Below are positions 25,607-33,472 of a DNA stretch of 64,000 nucleotides, in pieces. The first letter of the stretch is position 1; each line of letters opens with the position of its first letter. Source of the DNA: Sphingobacterium sp. PCS056 (lineage in GTDB: Bacteria > Bacteroidota > Bacteroidia > Sphingobacteriales > Sphingobacteriaceae); assembly GCF_023273895.1 (NCBI RefSeq), contig NZ_CP096883.1:3720001-3784000 (forward strand). Reading direction: 5' to 3'. The position numbers and the translations under genes were made by a program. Below the pieces are notes generated by a model. It saw nothing but the letters and a program-made list of their open reading frames with translations, did not search any database and had not been told where the DNA came from.

Positions 25607-26509
25607 ATGATTAAAAATCAAAATATTATCGATACCATATTCAACTTCATGAGCGTGAAGGGAATTGGCCCTGTGCAAACGAATAGATTGTTACTTGCAC
25701 TGGATGACTATTCTCCTTTGAATTTGCAAAATATAGCATTCAACTTACTGAATGGAAAACAAAAAGAAGAATTTGATATTATTAAAGATCAACCTATTGA
25801 AATAAAATCAAAATTTGATGTCGAATTCATTTTGTTACAAGAGGAGAATTACCCAGAAGATTTAAAGAAATTTTTAAGTACCTCTGCTCCTCCCGTTCTT
25901 TCAGTAATTGGTAATAAGGAGCTATTGCAACAAAAAAAAGTAGCTTTTAGTGGGTCTAGAAATGTGTCTGAGAAGGGAATTAAAATTACTGAAGACGCAG
26001 TAACTGAATTGATAAAGCAGAATATCGCTATTGTATCGGGTTATGCTAAAGGTGTCGATTTTACAGCTCATTATACTGCTCTGAAAAACGGCGGCACCAC
26101 AATTATTGTACTTCCTGAAGGTATTAATCATTTTAGCATAAAAAAAGAGTTTAAGGATGTATGGGATTGGGATCGTGTATTGATCATCAGTGAGTTTAAA
26201 CCTATTGAAAAATGGATGGCAAGTAGAGCCATGAATAGAAATAAAACGATTATAGCACTCAGTGATGTAATTATGGTAGTGGAAGCCGGCGAAACTGGTG
26301 GAAGTCTAGATGCAGGACATAAAACGCTGGAAATGAATAAAGCGCTATTTGTTCCTCAATACATGAATATTCCAGAATCTGCATTAGGTAATAATACTTT
26401 GTTAAATAAGGGTGCTGTTGCATTAAAAATGAACAAAGAAACAATGAAACCTAATCTAAACAAGATTATTGAATTACTTAAAATTGATAATAAGTACAGT
26501 CTTTTTTAG
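25607..26509 (+). CDS. DprA/Smf-like (SLOG) protein
   Basis: A 300-aa protein. Residues 17-31 form a helix-hairpin-helix ('VKGIGPVQTNRLLLAL'). Residues about 105-280 form the DprA Rossmann-like domain with 'FSGSRNVSEKG' at 114-124, 'IVSGYAKGVDFTAH' at 142-155, 'RNKTIIALSD' at 211-220 and 'VVEAGETGGSL' at 224-234. True DprA loads RecA onto incoming DNA and usually has a C-terminal winged helix; here the protein stops soon after the Rossmann domain. Tight linkage to a PRTase rather than to topA or competence genes argues for a specialised, possibly anti-phage, version. Confidence 0.82.
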   Translation: MIKNQNIIDTIFNFMSVKGIGPVQTNRLLLALDDYSPLNLQNIAFNLLNGKQKEEFDIIKDQPIEIKSKFDVEFILLQEENYPEDLKKFLSTSAPPVLSVIGNKELLQQKKVAFSGSRNVSEKGIKITEDAVTELIKQNIAIVSGYAKGVDFTAHYTALKNGGTTIIVLPEGINHFSIKKEFKDVWDWDRVLIISEFKPIEKWMASRAMNRNKTIIALSDVIMVVEAGETGGSLDAGHKTLEMNKALFVPQYMNIPESALGNNTLLNKGAVALKMNKETMKPNLNKIIELLKIDNKYSLF

Positions 26510-26621
26510 TATCTGGATTTCTCTATATTTTTTATATACTTGCGATCTATTTTCCTCATCTGTTAAAATAGCTCTTACGAGAAATGTCATAATTTCTTTT
26601 GCTCACTCATTAAAAAAACAA

Positions 26622-26969
26622 CTATTTTTTCCTTACCCTTAGCATCTGACCTCCTGGATAATCTAATTCAAAAGTATAATTTTTGCCCGGTATAGGATCA
26701 AGTTTTCCCTTATACTGTTTTTTATCAGTATTATATATTAACAAAACAATGTAAGGTTGTTTTAGCCAGTTCTTACCTATTTTAATGTTGTAAGTTTTAA
26801 AATGCTGATTACCCGTTTTCGTGTACTCATAATTACCGAATTCTAATGCTAGATTAGTGCTATCACTTAATGACAAAATATATTCGCTATCCATTTTAAA
26901 TAAAGACAAATTCCCTGGATGATAAAAAACCGGAATTGATTTTACATCGCCTTTAGAATTAGCAACCAT
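26622..26969 (-). CDS. unknown 115-aa protein, probably 5'-truncated
   Basis: A beta-rich product ending 'LDPIPGKNYTFELDYPGGQMLRVRKK'. No signal peptide follows the first ATG, and the frame stays open upstream only to a stop near 27013, with no better start. On the other strand a second truncated gene begins at the same place, so this seems to be the C-terminal part of a larger, perhaps exported, protein cut by a rearrangement near 26,970-27,010. The family is unknown. Confidence 0.45.
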   Translation of the reverse strand: MVANSKGDVKSIPVFYHPGNLSLFKMDSEYILSLSDSTNLALEFGNYEYTKTGNQHFKTYNIKIGKNWLKQPYIVLLIYNTDKKQYKGKLDPIPGKNYTFELDYPGGQMLRVRKK

Positions 26970-27029
26970 TATTTTAGACTGGGAGATTGTTTTGACAATT
27001 GCACCGTCTATAATTTAGCAACCTTTAAT

Positions 27030-27395
27030 GTGAAAGAGCAAAACAATCATTTTCACATTGACTTTGTAAGTTCTGATAATACAACAATTGAGATTGACGC
27101 AAAATTGAACCATAAGCTAAACGACAACTCCATATTTGAAACTATAGAAAATGTTTCAGCATTTTTTGAAAACGGATCTGTAGGCTACTCCCCTAACGGA
27201 AAAAATTTTGACGGTCTAAAACTTGAAACTTATAAATGGGAAGTGAAACCGCTTGAAGTAGAAAATGTAAAATCAAGTTTTTTCGAAAATAAAGACATCT
27301 TTCCAACAGGTTCAATACAATTTGACAACGCTATATTGATGGAAAACATTGAACATGAATGGAAGTCATTGAAAACAATCAACCACTGCTGTTAA
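27030..27395 (+). pseudogene. 5'-truncated DUF2071-like protein
   Basis: GTG at 27030 is the only nearby start, yet the frame remains open upstream and reads 'NLATFNVKEQNNHFHIDF', so coding sequence precedes it and the true N terminus is missing. The 121 residues end with 'FPTGSIQFDNAILMENIEHEW', which resembles the C-terminal region of DUF2071/YqjF-like proteins (acetoacetate-decarboxylase-like fold). It abuts the truncated minus-strand gene, which marks a rearrangement joint. Family assignment is by eye and moderate. Confidence 0.45.
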
Positions 27396-27575
27396 CATCT
27401 ATTAAGAGATTAAACACATTCTTGATCTAATGACTTAAATTATTGATCAGTTTTAGTAGTTTTAGGGAACTGATCACCAACGTTATAAATTGATAAAATA
27501 AGTGCAAATGTACCTATTGTTAGAACAGCATCATGGCTATCGGTTATAGTCATCATCTTCGTATGGATTATTTTT

Positions 27576-27986
27576 ATGGCTGCTTTTACATTTTTGTTCC
27601 AAATTGATGGTATTTATATCGGCTCTATCCTATTTTTTATATTAATGGTGTCATTACAAAGGCTAATACCCACTAGTCTTCTAAAGGGAATGAAAGCGAT
27701 CAAAAAAAATGATTTCAAGACAGCACTAGAATTCTTCAATAAGAGTGTCGATTTATTTACACAATATGACTGGGTAGATAAGTACCGCGCGATCACACTA
27801 TTGAGTGCAGCAAAAATGTCTTATCGAGAAATGTCTCTTTGCAATATGGCATTCTGTTATTCGCAAACAAATGAAGCTGAAAAAGCAAAGGATCTTTATG
27901 AACAAATCCTGAAAGAATATCCAGATAACGGTATTGCTTATTACAGTTTAAATTCAATAAATACTTTTTCAAACAAAAGTGACTAG
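27576..27986 (+). CDS. small membrane-anchored TPR protein
   Basis: A 136-aa protein: one or two hydrophobic segments at the N terminus ('FLFQIDGIYIGSILFFILMVSLQ') followed by two to three TPR-like helical pairs ('GMKAIKKNDFKTALEFFNKSVDLF', 'NMAFCYSQTNEAEKAKDLYEQIL'). The frame is open upstream to about 27489 and encodes another hydrophobic stretch ('LSVIVIIFVWIIF') without a start codon, so the N terminus may have lost its start or a frameshift may lie near 27533. TPR helices bind proteins. In this mosaic of candidate immunity genes it may be one, but nothing proves that. Confidence 0.5.
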   Translation: MAAFTFLFQIDGIYIGSILFFILMVSLQRLIPTSLLKGMKAIKKNDFKTALEFFNKSVDLFTQYDWVDKYRAITLLSAAKMSYREMSLCNMAFCYSQTNEAEKAKDLYEQILKEYPDNGIAYYSLNSINTFSNKSD

Positions 27987-28043
27987 CCAGTTCAAAGACA
28001 ACATGATATTCTTATAAGAATATTAAACGTTGAGCAAAAAAAC

Positions 28044-28583
28044 ATGAAACAGCCTCTAAATGAGATTTTCATACTGGAACCGGATCAAAAATTTGATGAG
28101 GCATTTTCTCTTTACAAAATACTTCTCAAATCAGAGCCGCTTAATTTCGAATATTGGAAACATTACTTCTTTTTTCTTTGGTCAATGCTTGAGGATGGGA
28201 TTGGAATTTTTTCCGTCTTAAAAAACGAAGAACTGCATAAAGAGTTAAAAAAAGAATTACAATATGGACTTGATAATTTTGAAAACATAGCCGAATTTAA
28301 TCTTATTGCAGGGTATACAATTTCCATCTTTCCGTATGAATTTGGAGACTATACGGAACTAGAAGAAGTAGGTGAAAATTTACTAAAAAAGTCTACTGAA
28401 ATAAATCCTCAAAATTTAATATTCAAAATGATCCTGCTAGGTAGTTATGAGAAACCTACACATAAAGAAAAACTCGAATATGAAGATCTGAAGCCAAAAG
28501 TAGCTAAATTGATTTTAGACCTATATTCGGAAAAGAAAGGACTTTTAAATGAATACTTCGTACAGCTATTTGCAAGAAAATAA
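28044..28583 (+). CDS. unknown 179-aa protein, candidate immunity-type
   Basis: A cytoplasmic, all-helical, acidic protein with no family I recognise. It contains 'FDEAFSLYKILLKSEPLNFEYWKHYFFFLWSMLEDGIGIF' and a possible TPR-like turn 'LLKKSTEINPQNLIFKMILLGSYE'. It lies 57 bp after the small TPR protein on the same strand, so they may be one unit. Single small unrelated genes like this are typical of orphan immunity clusters near RHS toxins, and an RHS fragment lies 4 kb away. The role is inferred from context. Confidence 0.5.
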   Translation: MKQPLNEIFILEPDQKFDEAFSLYKILLKSEPLNFEYWKHYFFFLWSMLEDGIGIFSVLKNEELHKELKKELQYGLDNFENIAEFNLIAGYTISIFPYEFGDYTELEEVGENLLKKSTEINPQNLIFKMILLGSYEKPTHKEKLEYEDLKPKVAKLILDLYSEKKGLLNEYFVQLFARK

Positions 28584-29015
28584 GACATTTGTGGATTTAT
28601 GGTTAGGCATCCAATAGATCATATATCCACGGCCCTAGCGCAGGCTGCTATTATATAAACTCCAATGGCAACAAGACTTATGTGGACAAAAAGATAAAAC
28701 CCAAAGTACACTCGTACCGGCTACGATACATGCCCTTCTGATTCGAACCAACTTGGTTACCTTATAAACTGCTTTATACTTTTTGTCCTGATCCAATTGA
28801 CTTGAAATAATTACTTCTGCTTTAAAAAGAAGTAATAGTGTTGTAAAAGATCGATTCTCTTGATCCAATTTGTTGCCGCTGTTAAATGCTTTCTACTTTG
28901 TCATGAATATCTGCATTGGAGTTATTACCTTTGGGTGTAGACAGTTTGCCCCTGACTTGTATAGTAGGGGAAATTTATCTCTATGGCTTTCTTTTATAAA
29001 CAATATTCGTAGAAT
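28584..29015. other. gap without a supported gene
   Basis: About 430 bp. Both strands are broken by stops apart from a short minus frame (28635-28868) whose product resembles nothing I know and has no good start context. Decayed insertion or immunity sequence is possible. No promoter, repeat or RNA gene was recognised. Confidence 0.35.
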
Positions 29016-29654
29016 ATGAAAAACTCTGTACCCAATAGTGTCGAACTAATTGATAAACATTTAGACCAGTTTTTCGATGAAAATGATGACATTGTCGTCT
29101 TTGATGAAATTGAATCAGATGTCATTCATAGAGATGTGTATTTTGTAAAAGCAAATGAAGACAGGCCATATCATATTTTGTTAAGTTGTGGCATGAGCGC
29201 TTTGCCCATGAAAATTCCTGAAGACATTGATTCCTCTCCTTATGCTGAGGTCATGATTTTGTTACCTAAAGAATGGAACTTAGAATATGACTCCTTTAAG
29301 GATGAACGAAATTATTGGCCAATTCGCTTGATGAAAGAAATAATGATTTTGCCTCATCCTGATGAAACTTGGCTAGGATTTGGCCATACCTTTGCTCATG
29401 AGGATGATGAGGAATTTGCGGAGAGAATTGGTTTTAATTCGGTGATGCTTGCAAATTCTATGGAGCTACCTGACGATTTCACTCAGATCGAACTTGATAA
29501 TGAAGAGTTCGTGACCATTTTTACTTTAATTCCGCTTTACAAAGAGGAGCTCGAATTTAAGAAACAAAATGGCGCCACCGCTTTGTTGGAGCGCTTTGAC
29601 CAATTTGGGGTTGAGGAAATCGTGAAAGTTGGCAGACCAAATATTTGTGCTTAA
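29016..29654 (+). CDS. SUFU (suppressor of fused) domain protein, likely immunity
   Basis: A 212-aa soluble protein matching the bacterial SUFU family. Visible family features are 'HRDVYFVKANEDRPYHILLSCGMSALPM', 'AEVMILLPKEW', 'IRLMKEIMILPHPDETWLGFGHTF' and 'IFTLIPLYKEELEFKKQNGATALLERF'. SUFU proteins are among the broad-range immunity proteins of polymorphic toxin systems, where they block the toxic tip by binding. Here it is an orphan: the nearest toxin relic is the RHS end at 32.4-33.3 kb. It has its own start after a 430-bp gap and no co-transcribed partner. The family call is strong; the immunity role is from family knowledge. Confidence 0.85.
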   Translation: MKNSVPNSVELIDKHLDQFFDENDDIVVFDEIESDVIHRDVYFVKANEDRPYHILLSCGMSALPMKIPEDIDSSPYAEVMILLPKEWNLEYDSFKDERNYWPIRLMKEIMILPHPDETWLGFGHTFAHEDDEEFAERIGFNSVMLANSMELPDDFTQIELDNEEFVTIFTLIPLYKEELEFKKQNGATALLERFDQFGVEEIVKVGRPNICA

Positions 29655-29879
29655 ATATATTCGGAAGACCATTTGTATAAGATAATTCTGTAAATTATAG
29701 GATTTAAAACACTGTCTTTGCACCATAATTTAGTTTTACTAAAACAAACGGTAGCATTAGCCTCTTGTGCGGAGCCTACCATTTGCCTACTGTTTCTATA
29801 GAAAACTTTAGGAAAAAAGTAGACATGTCCCGAAACTGTAACAAACAAAGGGGAAATAAAATGTAAAAATGCCATAAAA

Positions 29880-29913
29880 AAACCGCTTGGAATCCCAAAC
29901 GGTTCTGTATATT
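29880..29913 (-). terminator. terminator of Rpn gene copy 1
   Basis: AACCGCTTGG... pairs with ...CCAAACGGTT to form the hairpin that ends the broken Rpn-like gene. The same terminator and adjoining 3' codons recur at 36957, 43647 and 46940. Confidence 0.7.
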
Positions 29914-29945
29914 TTAGAACGAAGTTCTACTTCAGTTTTTCGATT

Positions 29946-30829
29946 TTAAAGTTTGTTAATAACCTCCAAAGATATGCCTAAACTCTTTGAAATAATTTCA
30001 TCGCTTACACCAGATTTCTTTAACTCTCTTGCTGAAGCGATTTTCTCAGCATAGGCTTTAGCCTCGGCCTTTTTCTGACCTTCTTTCTGGCCTTCTTTTT
30101 TTGCGTATGCCAACGTGTTGGTATAATCGCGTTTACGATCTAAGCTGGATATGTAAGACATCTGTTCCTCAGGCGTTAGTTTTGCCAGTTCTCCTAGTTC
30201 AAAGATACGGGAGAATATTCTTTTATCCAAATAGTTAGGTAGCTTATCGATTTTATCCAAGTGCTTCATAAGATACATCCATTGATCCAGAATCGTCGGT
30301 AAATCGGCTTTAGCTTTATAAAATTAGGTAATACAAGCATCTTGTAACTCAACTTAGGATATAGCACCTCCTGATCGAATTCGTCAATAATCTTACCACT
30401 ATAAAAGTACTTATCACTATTGGCAACATCCAAACGAAAGCCTAAAACAGCGATAAAATAAATTGGCGGTAACTCATAATTATCTCCTTTCTTTCCTTTT
30501 TTAGCTAGACGACTAATGGTCCTAGAGGTGTAACCCACCGCACGATCAAAAAAGAAATCCTGATTCTGCAATTGCATCTCCACTAGAAAAACTTCTCCAC
30601 CTACACCAACACATCGCAAATCAAAAATAACTTTGCGCTCATTAGGTTCATCGCCATCTTCCTCCACATTGCTATAGGTAAGATCCTCTACAACATGTTC
30701 GCCTTCTAAAATACTATTCAGAAAATTAATTAGGTTACCCTTATTCTCCTCTCGACCGAAATAAAATTTCCAACCGAAGTCACTTAAGATATCGATGTAC
30801 TTCGAAAGGTTACTTATCTTTACACTCAT
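29946..30829 (-). pseudogene. Rpn-family PD-(D/E)XK nuclease/transposase-like, frameshifted (copy 1)
   Basis: Two frames together make one Rpn-like protein. The N-terminal part starts MSVKISNLSKYIDILSDFGW and has 'DLRCVGVGGEVFLVEMQLQNQDFFFDRAVGYTSR', the D...E-x-Q nuclease core of the PDDEXK_2 family. A one-base shift near 30320-30330 puts the rest ('KADLPTILDQWMYLMKHLDKIDKLP') in the next frame. It ends with coiled-coil repeats ('KKEGQKEGQKKAEAKAYAEK') and a short HTH-like tail. Rpn proteins are DNases that stimulate RecA-independent recombination. The shift probably inactivates it. Confidence 0.8.
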
Positions 30830-31000
30830 AATGGTATATTATTGGTTATCAAGTAAAAATAAAAAACAAAAACCTTTTAAACCAAATAATTTAGCAAAAA
30901 TACTAAATTATTTATCAAATCAAATATTTCTCTACTTACTGTTAAAAGAATAGGAAAAAACGTTTGTTGTTGGGTAAAATAGCTGTGAATACTAAAAAGA

Positions 31001-31026
31001 AAAGCCACATCTCTCGACGTGGCTTT
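31001..31026 (-). terminator. terminator of NTF2-like copy 1
   Basis: AAAGCCAC (31001-31008) pairs with GTGGCTTT (31019-31026); the minus strand goes on with Ts. The same hairpin follows the other copies. Confidence 0.75.
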
Positions 31027-31052
31027 GACTAAACATATGAAATTTACTTAAC

Positions 31053-31502
31053 TTACTTATACGAGTTGATGTATTGAGATACTTTCCAGTTGCCGCCATC
31101 ATTGACCAATGTCACCAGATCGGTCTTGGTAAACCCTTCAAATTGTTGGGTCACTTTTGCAACTACATAGTCACTGGATTGCTCAACGATTGTGGTACTT
31201 GTTTTACAGTTCAACTGCTCGCCTTTTTGTTTTTTCAAGAAGGAAATAACTTCTGAACGGCTGTTGGTCTGATCATTTGATGCATGTACTTTCTGACTGA
31301 AGTCAGATGCGAACAACTGCTCTACTCCTGCTGACTGTCCTTCGGTCATAACGCCTACGTAATGGTCAATGGCTAGATCTGCTGTGGATAGGTTGACAGT
31401 TGCTTTTTTAGATTTGTCTCCTGCTGGTTTGCCAGCTGCCATAGTGAATGTTGATACTGCAATCAAGGCTGCTGCTGCGAATGTTTTTGCTAAAGTGTTC
31501 AT
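31053..31502 (-). CDS. secreted NTF2-like protein (paralogue 1 of 4)
   Basis: A 149-aa exported protein with signal peptide MNTLAKTFAAAALIAVSTFTMAA. The mature part has the cone-shaped NTF2/DUF4440-like pattern: an N-terminal helix 'ADLAIDHYVGVMTEGQSAGVEQLFASDF', then strands 'CKTSTTIVEQSSDYVVAKVTQQFEG' and the closing 'LVTLVNDGGNWKVSQYINSYK'. No catalytic residues can be assigned, so ligand or partner binding in the periplasm is likely. Three close paralogues in this window share promoter region, signal peptide and terminator, which points to recent duplication. Each copy is a single-gene unit. Confidence 0.75.
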   Translation of the reverse strand: MNTLAKTFAAAALIAVSTFTMAAGKPAGDKSKKATVNLSTADLAIDHYVGVMTEGQSAGVEQLFASDFSQKVHASNDQTNSRSEVISFLKKQKGEQLNCKTSTTIVEQSSDYVVAKVTQQFEGFTKTDLVTLVNDGGNWKVSQYINSYK

Positions 31503-31549
31503 AATGTCTTTATATTATATTGTTAGTTTATTGTTCTTAATTGTTGATT

Positions 31550-31636
31550 CAAAAGTAGGGTGTAAATCGTTCCTACCCTATGGCAATTAGATTAAACCAA
31601 CTAAAAACTCGGTGAATGGTGGAAATGGGTAGGTGA
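31550..31636 (-). promoter_or_regulatory. conserved 87-bp promoter block upstream of NTF2-like copy 1
   Basis: This block is nearly identical upstream of all four copies. In gene direction it holds a GGTAGGTGA-complement/ACCATTCACCGAG region, then TACTTTTG (complement of 31550-31557), which fits the TAnnTTTG -7 element, about 50 bp before the start codon. The CTACCC/GGGTAG elements and ACC-containing steps look like binding sites for a shared regulator. Confidence 0.6.
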
Positions 31637-32021
31637 ATCTTTTTAAACTATTTTATTTTTAGTTTAGTAAGTGATGAGATGGATTAGCTGAAATATGAAA
31701 AAAATAACTCTTTTTATAAAATTAATATAAATCGCTGTTTAAGACGCTGTAAACGAAACATTCAGCCATTCAAACTCTGTTAACATGCGCTAGAGCGGGG
31801 ATAACTTTAGTACACCAATTAAGTTTTTTTAAACATCTTTTACTGTAGCATCATAAATATTCATATTATCCATTGTAGTTCTATATTTGCGCCATAGAAT
31901 TTGTGTCTGCTACCGTCGATGCGTTTATTAAATCAGTCAAGCTGAAAAGCATTGCCAACATGTAGGTAATAAAAAGCCCGATCCGATTAAGATTGGGCTT
32001 TTCAAATAAGAGGTATTTCTA
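31637..32021. other. gap with a bidirectional terminator
   Basis: About 385 bp without a gene. AAAAAGCCC (31971-31979) pairs with GGGCTTTT (31995-32002) and ends the minus-strand 129-aa gene, 19 bp away. A TATATTTG at 31882-31889 resembles a -7 element but has no partner at -33. Nothing else stands out. Confidence 0.5.
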
Positions 32022-32411
32022 TTATTTATTTTTTCTGTTTGAAAAACGGTTCCATGGTATAATTGAGAGAAATAAAAGAAATGGGAAAAAAAATAACCTG
32101 AAAGAGTCTCTCCGTGAACCATCTGGCTGGTAAAAGTAATCAGATCTATCATTATAAACTAAAGATATCTTTGACCCCTTAGGATACTTCAAACATTCCT
32201 CATTAGCCATTCTGACATAGTATACTTTCCCGTGATAATTGATATGGACAGATGAACTCCCCTTATAAGATCTGCAATATTGCTCAATTACAACATGTGA
32301 TACTGGTACTTGCTTTTCCAATCTACTATTTTGAAGATAGAAGTAAACATTATAAGCTACCCCAACAACTAATATTGCAATCAAAAATGGCCGTATTTTA
32401 GAATAATTCAT
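32022..32411 (-). CDS. two-helix membrane protein, candidate RHS immunity
   Basis: A 129-aa protein with hydrophobic segments at about 7-25 ('IRPFLIAILVVGVAYNVYFYL') and 103-122 ('FFFPFLLFLSIIPW'), and an outside loop with two Cys ('VVIEQYCRSYKGSSSVHINYHGK', 'EECLKYPKGSKISLVYNDR'). The arrangement resembles DUF3592-type membrane proteins. It starts only 5 bp after the end of the RHS toxin tip, in the same direction, which is the standard place for the cognate immunity gene. The toxin gene is frameshifted, so the immunity may be an orphan now. Confidence 0.55.
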   Translation of the reverse strand: MNYSKIRPFLIAILVVGVAYNVYFYLQNSRLEKQVPVSHVVIEQYCRSYKGSSSVHINYHGKVYYVRMANEECLKYPKGSKISLVYNDRSDYFYQPDGSRRDSFRLFFFPFLLFLSIIPWNRFSNRKNK

Positions 32412-32416
32412 ATAGC

Positions 32417-33261
32417 TTAGTTAGAAACTTTAATAATTTGGGGCACTCCTGCTTCAACGATACCCTTCGGACTAGTAGGACTAGTGAAATAAAGATTCAA
32501 TTGCTGTAAAGCTTCTGCTCCGCCTCCCTTATAAGCGTCATTCACTGTTTTTACTCCCATATATGCTCTTGTATAACTACTATTCTGTTTAGAAAATTCT
32601 TCAAATTTATTTCGATTACGTTTTTGGGTATTTTTATTACGATGGCTATCATTTGCCATTCTGCGTTTATACTTTTCGGCTTTGCGTGCACTAACATTCA
32701 TCTTTTTAAATATTTTTTTTTCAAGTTTATCAACATATTTCAAGGGGATAAACTTACCAATACCCGCTTCTAACAAACCTCCTGTAAAAGATTTCCACAC
32801 GTCAAAACTTCCTTTTTCCGCCATATTTGTTATTGCACTCTCTACTGTACTTACCATTACATCTACACCGACATCGATTATCTTTGTTAGAGCTTTCTTC
32901 CCGACCTGACTGGATAAAGTATTAGTTAGAGAGCTAATACCTCCCGTAGCCAAACCTGAGGCACCTGATACTGCCAAAGACCAATAACTAATATCAGTTA
33001 AGGAAGTCCCAAAATCTTTTCCATTAATAAAATAGTTAATACCAACCTGCTGAATATAATCAGCAGCTATACCAATAACAGCTCCAACAGGTCCTGGAAT
33101 CTCTCCATTTTCATCTGTATAACTAAGTGTGGGTCATTAAGCACATAAGCATACGGGGTAACTTCTGGATAATAATCCGCTGCTGGATCAACTACATTCC
33201 ACCTACCTATCTCCGCGTCATAAAACCTAGCCCCGTAATCATACTGGCTAACACTTTCTAG
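32417..33261 (-). pseudogene. C-terminal end of an RHS-repeat toxin, frameshifted
   Basis: At the 5' side the frame reads '[39 protein letters not shown]', the conserved RHS-associated core that precedes the toxic tip. A one-base shift near 33125 then breaks the frame; in the next frame it continues '[24 protein letters not shown]' and runs to 32417. The tip (about 200 aa, 'SARKAEKYKRRMANDSHRNKN', ending 'AGVPQIIKVSN') is a hydrophobic, then very basic domain I cannot classify. The long N-terminal RHS barrel is missing: a stop directly precedes the core. It is a detached toxin cassette. Confidence 0.8.
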
Positions 33262-33264
33262 TTA

Positions 33265-33472
33265 CTACCACATTGCAAACCAATAAATTACACTTTTTTC
33301 ATATCTATTAACAGCCACACCATAACTAATGCCATGCTTCCAAATAGATGGCATTGAAGCATTTTCACCAAGAATTTCATTTTTAAATAGCCTTTCCTTA
33401 TTATCAGTATGGATTATATAAAATTCATAATTAGGATCAGAGTATATACCATTTTTATAACTTATAAAATTG
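33265..33472 (-). pseudogene. immunity-like gene truncated by IS copy 2
   Basis: A minus frame runs from the IS boundary at 33472 to a TAG at 33265-33267 and encodes about 68 residues ('SDPNYEFYIIHTDNKERLF ... WKHGISYGVAVNRYEKSVIYW') with no start codon. It stops directly before the RHS fragment. The 5' part has been removed by the IS256-like insertion. The family is unknown; small size and position suggest a former immunity gene. Confidence 0.5.

Noticed and set aside
8258..26509. Prophage or integrative element
   Set aside because: No integrase, terminase, capsid or tail genes, no tRNA and no att-like direct repeats at the edges were found; the genes rather form a defence-type island.
28635..28868. 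A 77-aa minus-strand gene
   Set aside because: The product has no coherent domain, signal or start context, and it lies in a decayed gap.
31550..31636. LytTR-binding direct repeats in the NTF2-like promoter block
   Set aside because: ACC-containing steps occur but the spacing does not give two clear 9-bp repeats 21-22 bp apart. Kept only as a possible regulator site.
31882..31889. Promoter for a second small RNA
   Set aside because: TATATTTG fits the -7 element but no TTG lies at the right distance, and the following hairpin is well explained as terminator of the minus-strand gene at 32022.
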